Source: Paraburkholderia nodosa (GTDB taxonomy: Bacteria > Pseudomonadota > Gammaproteobacteria > Burkholderiales > Burkholderiaceae). Taken from it: a DNA stretch of 64,000 nucleotides. The position numbers were made by a program, and so were the translations under genes. Within the stretch, counting starts at the first letter, position 1. Each line of letters starts with the position of its first letter. The stretch is taken from NCBI RefSeq assembly GCF_001718195.1, contig NZ_MCNV01000005.1, positions 186,001-250,000 on the forward strand, given 5' to 3'. This document shows positions 42,342-51,372 of this stretch, one piece after another. The notes beneath the pieces are model-generated. The model was not told where the DNA came from. It did no database searches and worked only from the letters and a program-made list of their open reading frames with translations.

Positions 42342-43175
42342 ATGGGCGATATCGTCATCGATCAACCCGTACGGGTGCCGGCGAGTCTCAATTATTTCGT
42401 CGCCGATGGTGAGCGGCCCACTACGTACGCCTATGACCCGCCGGCAGGCGGACCAGGGCCAACGGGCGCCTACCGCCCGCACGAGGTTCTGGTTCACAAC
42501 GCGAGACTGGAACCACCGCCGGGGGGAGCGTCCCTCGATCGCTGCGGGTTCGAACTGCGCCGGCACGTAAGTTCACTTAATGACTTTTCGTCCGATACGC
42601 TGATCAGGGGCGTCTACTACCCGGAGTGCGAGGCGATCCTCAAGCAGTGGACTGGCGCGAAGCGCGTTGTGATTTTTAACCATGTAGTGCGCGGTGGTGG
42701 TGCGCAATCCCATGAATCGGGCCTGCGCGAGGCGTCGAGGTACGTTCATAACGATCAGACATTCGTGTCCGGCCCGCGTCGCGCGCGCGATCTTCTGCCG
42801 ATGCACGAGGCTGCGGCATTGCTGAAGCAGCGCTTCGCGATCGTGAACCTGTGGAGGCCGGTACGTAGCGAGGTCACGTCGTCGCCGCTAGCGTTATGCG
42901 ACTCGCGCAGCATTGATCTACACGATCTCGTGCCTTCGGATCTCGTTTATCCGGACACGGTTGGCGAGGCGTATGCCGTCGTTCACAACCCGCGGCATTG
43001 CTGGTACTACTTTCACCTGATGCGGCCCGACGAGTGCCTGTTAATCAAGGGCTACGATTCAGCCGGCGACGGGATCGCCCGGTTGAGCGCGCATACGGTG
43101 TTCGACAGCGCGACGCTGTCCGCGAACGCGCGGCCACCAAACAGTATTGAACTGCGTTCATTGCTGTTCTTCTGA
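42342..43175 (+). CDS. CmcJ/NvfI family 2-oxoglutarate-type oxidoreductase
   Basis: A 277-residue protein of the CmcJ/NvfI hydroxylase-methyltransferase family (cephamycin and fungal meroterpenoid tailoring relatives). NHVVRGGGAQSHESGLREASRYVHNDQT carries the His/Asp metal-binding pattern, followed by FAIVNLWRPVRSEV and later HNPRHCWYYFHLMRPDECLLIKGYDS, the second family block (cited in parts). Role in bacteria is unknown. A relic of a second copy is at 29450-29575. Confidence 0.82.
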   Translation: MGDIVIDQPVRVPASLNYFVADGERPTTYAYDPPAGGPGPTGAYRPHEVLVHNARLEPPPGGASLDRCGFELRRHVSSLNDFSSDTLIRGVYYPECEAILKQWTGAKRVVIFNHVVRGGGAQSHESGLREASRYVHNDQTFVSGPRRARDLLPMHEAAALLKQRFAIVNLWRPVRSEVTSSPLALCDSRSIDLHDLVPSDLVYPDTVGEAYAVVHNPRHCWYYFHLMRPDECLLIKGYDSAGDGIARLSAHTVFDSATLSANARPPNSIELRSLLFF

Positions 43176-43362
43176 TCACGCGCGGCGTACCGTTGTTCAG
43201 CGTGCGCCAGGGGGTCGGCAAGCCTTGGCGCCAACGGATTTGAAAAAGGGGTAAGGCTGCACCAAGCTTTTCGCCTTTCCCGCATGCAGCCGCCTGGTCA
43301 CTTTCTTCCTTTTAGCGCGGAGTTCACGCAATGCGAACGTTCGACGGCATGGGCTCGTCGAT

Positions 43363-44439
43363 GTGCCCCGTTATCCGGGTCACGGCTATGCGCTGCTGGC
43401 CGACCGCATCAAACGCTTGCTGGAGACGTCTGCCGACGTCGTGTTCGTTCAGGCTGAGGCGGTGCTCGCGCTCGAGGCCGTTGCCGTGAGTATCGCGAGG
43501 CACGGGCTCGTAGCCGTCAATGTCGTGACGAGTCCCTATGGCAGATGGTTTGGCAACTGGTTGCGGCGGGGCGGTGCGACCGTCCACGATGTGGTGGCGG
43601 CAATGGGACAACCCGTCGATTCATCCGCCGTCGCGAGATGTCTCGAGATGCTGGAACATGTCGATATCGTAGCCGCTGTTCACGCGGAATCGTCCAACGG
43701 CGCATTGAATCCGCTCGCGGAGCTGGCTGCGCTCGCAAAATCGCGCAATGCGCTTTTCGCTGTCGACGCCGTCGCGTCAATCGGTGGGCATGTCATCGAC
43801 GTGGATGGACTCGGAATCGATATCGCGGTAATTGGTCCGCAAAAGGCGCTTGCGGGTCCCGCTGGTGTGTCGGCGGTCGTACTCGGTCAGCGCGCCTGGG
43901 ACCACGTCGCCGCGCTGCCCGACTTTGCGCCTTCGAGCCTGTCCCTGGCGGCGCTCAAGCGAGACTGGCTGGACTGTGGAAGGCCCGCGTTGCCGGGAAC
44001 GCCTTCGGCGATGGAATTCTGGGCTCTGGAAGCGGCGATTGACCGTATCGAAGCCGAGGGGATGGAGCGCGTGATCGGGCGTCATCAGCAGGCCTCGCGC
44101 GCGACCCGGTCGGCACTGCGGGCGCTCGGCGTATTGCCGTGGATCGCGCACGATGACGCCGCTTCGGCGATTGTCACGTCGGCCCCGGTGCCGCGGGGCG
44201 TCGACGGTCGGGAACTGATCGCGCAAGCTCAGCGTTACGGTGCCGAACTCGGGCCCGGGGTCGGCGACGTCGCCAGGCACATCGTGCGGCTCAATCACAC
44301 CGGCATGAACGCAAACGCGGATTCGGTCCGCTCGAACGTCGTGGCGTTTGGGCGGGCGCTCGAGCAATTGCGTTTTGTTGTGGATCTTGAGGCTGCCCGG
44401 CGGGCGGTTGCGCACGCGTACGAGCGCTGCGCCGGTTGA
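43363..44439 (+). CDS. class V aminotransferase, N-terminally shortened
   Basis: A 358-residue PLP enzyme close to pyridoxamine-pyruvate/alanine-glyoxylate aminotransferases. FAVDAVASIGGHVIDVDGLGIDIAVIGPQKALAGPAGV contains the PLP lysine; C-terminal RLNHTGMNANA matches RxGHMG. The usual N-terminal opening (GPxxVHPxVLxAM...) is missing: the frame starts at GTG 43363 with PRYPGHGYALLADRI, and the open frame upstream (43321-43362) has no ATG. Either a non-standard start or a 5' truncation of about 20-30 residues. Confidence 0.75.
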   Translation: MPRYPGHGYALLADRIKRLLETSADVVFVQAEAVLALEAVAVSIARHGLVAVNVVTSPYGRWFGNWLRRGGATVHDVVAAMGQPVDSSAVARCLEMLEHVDIVAAVHAESSNGALNPLAELAALAKSRNALFAVDAVASIGGHVIDVDGLGIDIAVIGPQKALAGPAGVSAVVLGQRAWDHVAALPDFAPSSLSLAALKRDWLDCGRPALPGTPSAMEFWALEAAIDRIEAEGMERVIGRHQQASRATRSALRALGVLPWIAHDDAASAIVTSAPVPRGVDGRELIAQAQRYGAELGPGVGDVARHIVRLNHTGMNANADSVRSNVVAFGRALEQLRFVVDLEAARRAVAHAYERCAG

Positions 44440-44705
44440 GCACCGGTGACCGAAGATCAGTGAGGCCACCAAGTCCGCAGGTGGCGCGTTCATGCCGGCG
44501 CGCGCTCACCAAGGCATAGCCGGGTGTGCAGGGCTGACCCGTATCCAGCAGCGAGCGTTCCTTAGCCGCAACTATCTAACAGCCCTGCCCGAATTCACTC
44601 ACCCAGGCGAAGCGAAACGCCTTGGGAAGGACATGGGGTCATCGCCTATCCTTCCTGTGTGGCAGGGGTGTCTCGTCAGGCCGGCGGTAAATAGGGAGAG
44701 AAGCC

Positions 44706-45681
44706 ATGCGCGTGCGGAACGGTTTTGTCGGGTGCGTCGGCGACACGCCGCTCATCAGGCTCGCACGGCTCAGCGAGAAGACCGGTTGCGAGATTCTCGG
44801 CAAGGCCGAGTTCATGAACCCGGGCGGGTCGGTCAAGGACCGCCCCGCGCTGTCAATCATCGAGGACGCCGAGCAGCGGGGCGAACTGCAGCCCGGGGGC
44901 ACGGTCGTGGAGGGCACGGCGGGCAATACCGGCATCGGCCTCGCCCATATCTGCGCGGCGCGCGGCTATCGCTGCGTGATCATCATTCCCGACACGCAGT
45001 CCCCCCGCGAAAATGGAGCTCTTGCGTGTGCTGGGAGCCGAGGTTCGCGCCGTGCCGGCTGCCCCGTACAAAGATCCGAACAATTACCAGAAGATCGCTG
45101 GAAGGCTCGCAGAGGAACTCGACGGCGCGATCTGGGCGAACCAGTTCGACAACCTTGCCAACCGCAAGGCGCACTACGAGACGATGGGGCCGGAAATATA
45201 GCGGGATACCGCCGGCACTGTCGATGCGTTCGTCTGTGCCACAGGTACGGGTGGCACGCTTGCCGGAGTGGCCCGCTTCCTGAAGGAAAAGAACCCTGCC
45301 GTGCGGATCGTTCTGGCGGACCCGCACGGCAGCGGCTTGTACAGCTTCGTGAAGACCGGCGAAATTCGGGTGGATGGCAACTCGATTACCGAGGGAATCG
45401 GCTCCAGCCGCGTCACCGCAAATCTCGAGGGCACGCCGATCGACGACGCCTGCCGGATTGATGACCAGTCATGCGTCACGATGGTCTACCGGTTGCTGCG
45501 GGAAGAAGGCCTCTACGTGGGCGGTTCAACGGGCATCAATGTGGCGGCCGCCGTCACGCTTGCCCGCGAGATGGGCCCGGGCCATACGATCGTCACCCTT
45601 CTGTGCGATCGCGGCGAACTTTACCGCGCCCGTCTTTTCAATCACGACTGGCTCAAGGAAAGAGGGCTGGTTCCGGCTTAG
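44706..45681 (+). pseudogene. cysteine synthase gene broken by a frameshift and a nonsense codon
   Basis: The three pieces together make a full-length O-acetylserine sulfhydrylase: [19 protein letters not shown] with the PLP lysine, [21 protein letters not shown], then (frame +1 after the run of six C at 45001-45006) [11 protein letters not shown]...[21 protein letters not shown], then TAG at 45199-45201 where Trp is expected, then [27 protein letters not shown] to the stop at 45681. The sequence is otherwise well kept, so inactivation is recent, or the two changes are sequencing errors. It should have converted O-acetylserine and sulfide to cysteine next to encapsulin locus 2. Confidence 0.85.
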
Positions 45682-45939
45682 CCAGGCCGTCGAGCTTTCG
45701 GCACAATGGCTGCCGGGTTGTTTGCGTGGCTTACTCCAAAGCTAATTCAATGTTCTCCTAAGCATTTCCCAATTTCTTCTAAGACCGGACCGCTTCGGGT
45801 TGAAGCCGGCGCCACCCGGCTTCCGAAGCCGCACACGGGTAGGTTGATGGTTCTCCTGGCGCCGGATGCTTGTAATCCGGTGATGGAAACGCTACTACGT
45901 TGAAGGATGCTGTGTGCATTCACCCACAGGAGATTGAGC

Positions 45940-46593
45940 ATGTCCATCCGCATTGGCGACGAAGCCCCTGATTTCACCGCACAGACGACCGAAGGACCGA
46001 TCCGCTTCCACGAGTGGATCGGAGACCAGTGGGCGATCCTGTTTTCTCATCCGAAGGATTTCACGCCGGTATGCACAACCGAACTGGGCTATATGGCCAA
46101 GCTCAAGCCCGAGTTCGACAAGCGCGGGACCAAGGTGATCGGGCTCAGTATCGATCCGGTCGACGACCACCACAAATGGGCGAAGGATATCGAAGAGACG
46201 CAGGGCACCGCGGTCAACTATCCGATGATTGGCGACGCGGACCTCGCAGTTGCAAAGCTCTACGACATGATCCATCCCAACGCGAGCGGCGGCCCGCGCA
46301 CCGCGGTCGACAATGCGACCATCCGCGCCGTGTTTATCCTTGGACCGGACAAGAAGGTCAAGGCGACGTTCACCTACCCGATGAGCGCCGGGCGCAACTT
46401 CGACGAGGTTTTGCGGCTGCTCGACGCCCTCCAGCTCAACGCGAAGCATACGGTCGCCACCCCGGTGAACTGGAAGCCGGGCGATGATGTGATCATTCCG
46501 ACTTCCGTCTCGGATGAGGATGCAAAGAAAAAATATCCAGAGGGCTTCAAGACACTGAAGCCATGGCTGCGCACGGTGGCGCAGCCAAAATAG
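45940..46593 (+). CDS. 1-Cys peroxiredoxin (Prx6 type)
   Basis: A 217-residue peroxiredoxin with the peroxidatic Cys45 in HPKDFTPVCTTELG, no other cysteine in the protein, and a C-terminal extension (YPMSAGRNFDEVLRLLDAL, PEGFKTLKPWLRTV) typical of Prx6. CAGGAG lies before the ATG at 45940. Sits between the broken cysteine synthase and locus 2. It may protect against peroxides that would oxidise persulfides (inference). Confidence 0.9.
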   Translation: MSIRIGDEAPDFTAQTTEGPIRFHEWIGDQWAILFSHPKDFTPVCTTELGYMAKLKPEFDKRGTKVIGLSIDPVDDHHKWAKDIEETQGTAVNYPMIGDADLAVAKLYDMIHPNASGGPRTAVDNATIRAVFILGPDKKVKATFTYPMSAGRNFDEVLRLLDALQLNAKHTVATPVNWKPGDDVIIPTSVSDEDAKKKYPEGFKTLKPWLRTVAQPK

Positions 46594-46972
46594 GTACGCT
46601 TCTGCGCCACGGACAGGCGGTATTGCGGCGGCGTGGCTCACGGCGCCGGTACCAGCTTGCGCCGTGACTCACGATGCGCGAACGTATGCGAACCTGCATC
46701 GTCGGCTCCGCGCGACGCAATGTTTTTGACAGCGCTTGAGAATTCTCGAAGGTTCTCGCATAGTCGATTCTGTCGTCTAAAGACTGCAGCAACATAGCCG
46801 TAGCAAGAAGTCCGCGCAATCTCGTTGCCTCGTCCGCGCCCAACGCGCAAATCCGCCAACCTTTTACGTCGCCCCATGCGCGACGAGTGATGCCATTTCG
46901 GCCCGTACTGACGCGGGCGTGAGGGTCGCACCGCGTCGCAGACTGTTTCGCTTTTCGCATAAGGGGGACGCC
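46594..46972. other. intergenic stretch containing the locus 2 promoter
   Basis: About 380 bases between the peroxiredoxin and serine acetyltransferase genes. Apart from the promoter at 46736-46764 I recognise nothing. The 5' leader to the GTG start is about 200 bases, long enough for an attenuator, but no conserved fold is evident. Confidence 0.5.
46736..46764 (+). promoter_or_regulatory. promoter of encapsulin locus 2
   Basis: TTGAGA at 46736-46741, 17-base spacer, CATAGT at 46759-46764, then CGATTCTGTCGTCTAAAGAC and GCAAC. Same -10 context (GCATAGTCGA) and downstream pattern as 23501-23529 at locus 1, although the neighbouring genes differ. Confidence 0.6.
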
Positions 46973-47896
46973 GTGACCGCATTCGGAGTCGAGGACGTCG
47001 TTCAGGCGCTGCAAGCCGTGCGTCAGCGCTGGAGGGAAGGGCAGCACCGCTCGCTGGACCAGGGCGAACGCGAACTGCCTGATCGAGAGGCGCTCGCCGA
47101 TATCGTCGGCACGCTCAAGGGCGTGCTCTTCCCGATGCGCCTCGGGCCGCCCAATTTGCGTCAGGAAACCGAGAACTTCTACATCGGGCATGCACTCGAT
47201 GCCTCGCTCCACGCGCTTCTTGCGCAGGCGAGGCTGGAATTTCATCACAAGGCGCGGCACGGGCCGCGCGATCACGACGCCATCGAAGCGCGCGCCCTTG
47301 CCGTCATGCGGGATTTCGCGGCGCAACTGCCGGAGATCCGCTCGCAGCTCGACACGGATGTGCTCGCCGCGTGGCAAGGCGATCCGGCGGCGGGTAGCGT
47401 CGATGAGGTCCTGCTCTGCTATCCCGGCATCCAGGCCATGATTCACCACCGGCTCGCGCATGCGCTTTACCGGCTCGAGCTGCCGCTCCTGGCGCGCGTG
47501 ATCGCCGAGCTGGCACACGCGCAAACTGGCATCGACATCCATCCGGGGGCACAGATCGGCGGGTCGTTCTTCATCGACCACGGCACGGGCGTCGTGATCG
47601 GCGAGACCTCGGTGATCGGCGAGCGCGTGCGTATTTACCAGGCCGTGACGCTCGGCGCGAAGCGCTTCCCGCGAGACGCGAATGGCCATCTGGAGAAAGG
47701 CGGCGCGCGCCACCCGATCGTCGAAGATGACGTGGTGATCTACGCCGGAGCAACCATACTCGGGCGTGTGACGATAGGCCGTGGCGCCGTGATCGGCGGC
47801 AATGTCTGGATCACGCAGGATGTCCCGGCCGGTGTCCGCGTGATGCAGGCCGAGTCCCGCAACGAGGCGGTCGCCACACCAGGAGTTTCCCCATGA
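46973..47896 (+). CDS. serine O-acetyltransferase (EpsC/CysE type), locus 2
   Basis: A 307-residue paralogue of the enzyme at 24130-25104, colinear throughout, with TGIDIHPGAQIGGSFFIDHGTGVVIGETSVIGERVRIYQAVTLGAKRFPRD (cited as landmark) intact. GTG at 46973 is preceded by AAGGGGGA and matches the start of the paralogue. The C-terminal tail after NVWIT is about 20 residues shorter than in copy 1, which lacks a conserved motif there. The stop overlaps the XRE gene start (ATGA). With the neighbouring cysteine synthase broken, its product must be used by a cysteine synthase elsewhere. Confidence 0.9.
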   Translation: MTAFGVEDVVQALQAVRQRWREGQHRSLDQGERELPDREALADIVGTLKGVLFPMRLGPPNLRQETENFYIGHALDASLHALLAQARLEFHHKARHGPRDHDAIEARALAVMRDFAAQLPEIRSQLDTDVLAAWQGDPAAGSVDEVLLCYPGIQAMIHHRLAHALYRLELPLLARVIAELAHAQTGIDIHPGAQIGGSFFIDHGTGVVIGETSVIGERVRIYQAVTLGAKRFPRDANGHLEKGGARHPIVEDDVVIYAGATILGRVTIGRGAVIGGNVWITQDVPAGVRVMQAESRNEAVATPGVSP

Positions 47897-48189
47897 GGAC
47901 GCTGGTCAAAGACTTCGGCCTGTACGTGCGGCAACTGCGCGAAGCCCATGCATGGTCACAGGAGCAGCTCGCGGAGTTCGCGGGCTTGAGCCGCTCTTAC
48001 GTCAGTGAAGTCGAGCGGGGCACCGTGATCGCATCGCTTATCACGCTCGACAAACTGGCGTGCGCGTTCGGCCTGACGGCGGCGGCACTGCTCGCGCCGC
48101 GAAGGCCACAAGCTGCGCGCGATGCCGCCCCGCAAACCGCGCCCGGTTCGCGCGATGAAGAGGTCACGCCGGAGGCTTGTCGTCTATAG
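47893..48189 (+). CDS. XRE family transcriptional regulator, locus 2
   Basis: A 98-residue helix-turn-helix protein, LYVRQLREAHAWSQEQLAEFAGLSRSYVSEVERG, paralogous to the one at 25101. It differs in the recognition helix (LSRSYVSEVER against LNRTYVGEIER) and has a polar C-terminal tail of ~25 residues. Overlaps the acetyltransferase by 4 bases. Confidence 0.85.
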   Translation: MRTLVKDFGLYVRQLREAHAWSQEQLAEFAGLSRSYVSEVERGTVIASLITLDKLACAFGLTAAALLAPRRPQAARDAAPQTAPGSRDEEVTPEACRL

Positions 48190-48214
48190 CACGTTGCGCT
48201 GGTCAGATGTGCTA

Positions 48215-48269
48215 CCCATAATGACCCTTCGTCATATGCATTTCTCTATTCGTTCTAAAGAACCGGGAG
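48215..48269 (+). promoter_or_regulatory. composite regulatory element upstream of shell gene 2
   Basis: CCCATAAT-N7-CGTCATATGCA-N8-TTCGTTCTAA then AGAACCGGGAG, block for block and spacing for spacing the same as 25487-25540, while spacers and the preceding XRE gene tails differ. Confidence 0.6.
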
Positions 48270-48275
48270 TCATCT

Positions 48276-49208
48276 ATGTCGACGATTACGGGCGGGCCGA
48301 CAGCGCTAGGGGACAACGCAGCAAGACAGCTTGCCAATGCGACCAAAACCGTTCCCCAACTGTCCACCATCACGCCACGCTGGCTCGTTCATCTGCTCCA
48401 GTGGGTGCCGGTCGAGGCGGGCATTTACCGATTGAACCGCGTGAAGGACCCGGAGGCCGTTCATGCGGCGTGCACCGCGCGCGAGGATGAGGGCGTTCTG
48501 CCGACAACCTTCGTACCGTATGAGGAGCAGCCGCGGGAGTACTTCCTGAATGCGGTGAGTACGATCGTCGACGTGCATACGCGTATTTCCGACCTGTACA
48601 GCAGCCCGCACGACCAGATCAAGGAGCAACTGCGCCTCGCGATCGAGACGATCAAGGAGATGCAGGAAGGCCAGCTCATCAACAATCCCGACTATGGCCT
48701 GCTGGCCAATGTCGACGAAGAGCAGCGCATCTTTCCGTTGACCGGCTCGCCCACGCCCGACGATCTCGACGAACTGCTCACGAAGGTCTGGAAGGAGCCG
48801 GCGTTCTTCCTCTCGCATCCGCTCGCGATCGCCGCGTTCGGCCGCGAATGCACGCGGCGCGGCGTGCCGCCGCCGACCGTGAGCCTGTTCGGCTCGCAGT
48901 TCGTCACGTGGCGTGGCATTCCGCTCATTCCTTCCAACAAGGTGCCGGTGGACGACGGCAAGACCAAGATCCTCCTGCTGCGCGTGGGCGACAAGCGCCA
49001 GGGCGTGGTGGGCCTGTACCAGCCGGGCGTGGCGGGCGAGCAGGGCCCGGGGCTATCGGTGCGCTTCATGGGCATCAACAACCAGGCGATCGCGTCCTAC
49101 CTGATCTCGCTGTATTGCTCGCTGGCCGTCCATACGCCGGATGCGCTGGCGGTCCTCGATGAAGTGGAAATCGGCAAGTACCACGACTATGCCGACACCT
49201 ATCGCTGA
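48276..49208 (+). CDS. family 2A encapsulin shell protein, copy 2
   Basis: A 310-residue shell protein, gap-free with copy 1 and over 90 percent identical by hand count. Differences cluster at residues 4-8 of the N-arm (ITGGP against TLSSQ) and at scattered positions such as NKVPVDDG/DKVPVADG and FGSQFVTW/FGLQFLTW. Such near-identity makes mixed shells conceivable if both are expressed. The 86-base gap from the XRE gene holds the composite element. Its last 20 bases overlap the cargo start. Confidence 0.93.
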   Translation: MSTITGGPTALGDNAARQLANATKTVPQLSTITPRWLVHLLQWVPVEAGIYRLNRVKDPEAVHAACTAREDEGVLPTTFVPYEEQPREYFLNAVSTIVDVHTRISDLYSSPHDQIKEQLRLAIETIKEMQEGQLINNPDYGLLANVDEEQRIFPLTGSPTPDDLDELLTKVWKEPAFFLSHPLAIAAFGRECTRRGVPPPTVSLFGSQFVTWRGIPLIPSNKVPVDDGKTKILLLRVGDKRQGVVGLYQPGVAGEQGPGLSVRFMGINNQAIASYLISLYCSLAVHTPDALAVLDEVEIGKYHDYADTYR

Positions 49209-51228
49209 TTCAACGGGCGCCGGCGCATTGCCCGACGTGCCGGTGCCCGTCGTGCCCGCCGGTTTGCCGGATCCGGCGCAGCTCGCGCGCCTCGCGAACG
49301 AGTTCTTCTCGGCACTGCCGGGCAGCGCCGCAGCCCCCGACGTTTCCGCCGGCAGCGGTGCGGTGGGCGGACTCGCTTCCGGGTTGCCCGCGGCGGCTCC
49401 GCTGCTTTCTTCCGTGAGCAATCCGGCACCCGCTGGTTCGCCGCTGGCGGGACCGGGAGGTACCGGCACGGGCGTGCCCGGTTTGGCTCCGCCGCAAGGC
49501 TATGTTCCCGGCGCCAATCTGCTGCCTGGGGCACCGACGCACGTGCTCTCGCTCGGCAACCGAGCGCCCGCCCTGCTGCCGCATGCGGCCGCGCAGGACG
49601 GCATTCCCGACAACGTGCAGGCTATCGCGCCAGCGCTCGAACCACGGGCGGGCGGCGCCGTACTCGGCGTGCCGCAGGCGAACGGGCTCGGCACGCGGCC
49701 CGCTGCGGCCGTACCCGCCGCGGGACAGGCGGCGTCGCCGTTCTACTTCGTCGATGCCGCAACCTTTGCCAGGCACGGCGACGCGCCGGGCATCGTTGCC
49801 CCGCCCCACGATCTCGCCGACCCTCGTGCGTTCGGTTTGCCCGCCGAAAGCGATCTGCTCGACCTCGTGTCGTGGCAGCGATGCGGGTCCGAAGTGCAAG
49901 GCGAGCCAGCGGGCACCGGGCAGCATACGCACTACGTGTTCGAGAACGCACGGCAACGCGCCCCGGCGGACGCGCAGTACGGTGCGACGCCGCTCGCGCC
50001 GTCCGCGCATCCGCCGTTCGAGGTGAACGCGGTACGGCGCGATTTTCCGATCCTGCAGGAGCGCGTGAACGGCAAGCAGCTGATCTGGTTCGACAATGCG
50101 GCGACGACCCACAAGCCACAAGCCGTGATCGACCGGCTTGCCTGGTTCTACGCCCACGAAAATTCCAATATCCACCGGGCCGCGCATACGCTGGCGGGCC
50201 GCGCGACCGATGCCTATGAAGAGGCGCGCGAGACCGTGCGGCGCTTTATCGGTGCGTCATCGGCCGAGGAGATCATTTTTGTGCGGGGCACGACCGAGGC
50301 CATCAATCTCGTCGCGAAGTCGTGGGGCGTGCAGAACGTCGGGGCCGGCGACGAAATCGTGCTGTCCCATCTGGAGCATCACGCGAATATCGTGCCGTGG
50401 CAGCAACTGGCGTCGGACAAAGGCGCGACGCTGCGCGTGATTCCCGTCGACGACTCCGGCCAGGTGCTACTGGAGGAATATCGCAAGCTGCTCAGCGACC
50501 GCACGAAGATCGTGGCGGTGACGCAAGTGTCGAATGCGCTGGGAACGGTAGTGCCGGTCAAGGAGATCGTCGAGATGGCGCACGGCGTGGGCGCGAAGGC
50601 GCTGGTGGACGGCGCGCAATCGGTTTCGCACATGCGCGTGGACGTGCAGGCAATGGACGCCGACTTCTTCGTGTTCTCGGGCCACAAGATCTACGGGCCG
50701 ACGGGCATCGGCGTCGTGTATGCCAAACGCGCGCTTCTCGAGGACATGCCGCCGTGGCAGGGCGGCGGCAACATGATCTCCGACGTCACGTTCGAACGCA
50801 CGCTGTTCCAGCCGCCGCCAGGCCGCTTCGAGGCGGGCACCGGCAATATCGCGGATGCCGTTGGCCTCGGCGCGGCGCTCAACTACCTGACGCGGCTCGG
50901 CATCGAGAATGTGGCGCGCTACGAGCACGATCTGCTCGCCTATGCCACGCATGCGCTCTCGCGCATTCCCGGGGTGAGACCGATCGGCACCGCGGCCGAA
51001 AAGGCGAGCGTGCTGTCGTTCGTGATGAAAGGCTACAGCCCGGAAGAGGTCGGTCAGGCGCTCAACGAAGAGGGCATCGCGGTGCGCGCCGGACATCACT
51101 GCGCCCAGCCTATCCTGCGACGGTACGGACTGGAGGCCACGGTGCGGCCCTCGCTGGCGTTCTACAACACCTGTGACGAAGTGGACTCGATGATGTCAGT
51201 CCTCAGACGGCTGGCCACGCGCCGTTAG
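49189..51228 (+). CDS. encapsulin cargo: cysteine desulfurase with N-terminal loading region, copy 2
   Basis: A 679-residue paralogue of the cargo at 26457. Desulfurase core (from about residue 260) is intact: SHLEHHANIVPW, FSGHKIYGPTGIGVVY, RAGHHCAQPILRR. The N-terminal ~250 residues diverge freely (length and composition) except for short conserved islands: GLPDPAQLARLANEFFSALPG, SNPAPAGSPLAGPGGTGTGVPG, THVLSLGNRAPALLPHAA, SPFYFVDA and RAFGLPAE. Such islands in an otherwise drifting disordered region are the likely shell-binding motifs. A strong terminator follows 28 bases after the stop. Confidence 0.93.
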   Translation: MPTPIADSTGAGALPDVPVPVVPAGLPDPAQLARLANEFFSALPGSAAAPDVSAGSGAVGGLASGLPAAAPLLSSVSNPAPAGSPLAGPGGTGTGVPGLAPPQGYVPGANLLPGAPTHVLSLGNRAPALLPHAAAQDGIPDNVQAIAPALEPRAGGAVLGVPQANGLGTRPAAAVPAAGQAASPFYFVDAATFARHGDAPGIVAPPHDLADPRAFGLPAESDLLDLVSWQRCGSEVQGEPAGTGQHTHYVFENARQRAPADAQYGATPLAPSAHPPFEVNAVRRDFPILQERVNGKQLIWFDNAATTHKPQAVIDRLAWFYAHENSNIHRAAHTLAGRATDAYEEARETVRRFIGASSAEEIIFVRGTTEAINLVAKSWGVQNVGAGDEIVLSHLEHHANIVPWQQLASDKGATLRVIPVDDSGQVLLEEYRKLLSDRTKIVAVTQVSNALGTVVPVKEIVEMAHGVGAKALVDGAQSVSHMRVDVQAMDADFFVFSGHKIYGPTGIGVVYAKRALLEDMPPWQGGGNMISDVTFERTLFQPPPGRFEAGTGNIADAVGLGAALNYLTRLGIENVARYEHDLLAYATHALSRIPGVRPIGTAAEKASVLSFVMKGYSPEEVGQALNEEGIAVRAGHHCAQPILRRYGLEATVRPSLAFYNTCDEVDSMMSVLRRLATRR

Positions 51229-51256
51229 CAAGGCCAGGCGCACCCCGAGCCGCTCC

Positions 51257-51286
51257 GGGCCCACCTTTTGGTGGGCCCTTTGTTTT
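51257..51286 (+). terminator. Rho-independent terminator after cargo gene 2
   Basis: Stem GGGCCCACC/GGTGGGCCC with a TTTT loop and the tail TTTGTTTT. A textbook intrinsic terminator 28 bases beyond the cargo stop codon; it separates the shell-cargo unit from the SulP remnant. Confidence 0.88.
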
Positions 51287-51372
51287 CTATCGTCCGAAAG
51301 GGTGCCACCGGCGCTCCTTTGGATAGCAGAACAAATTCGTTCCATCCCGATCACGCGGCAAATGACAATGCG

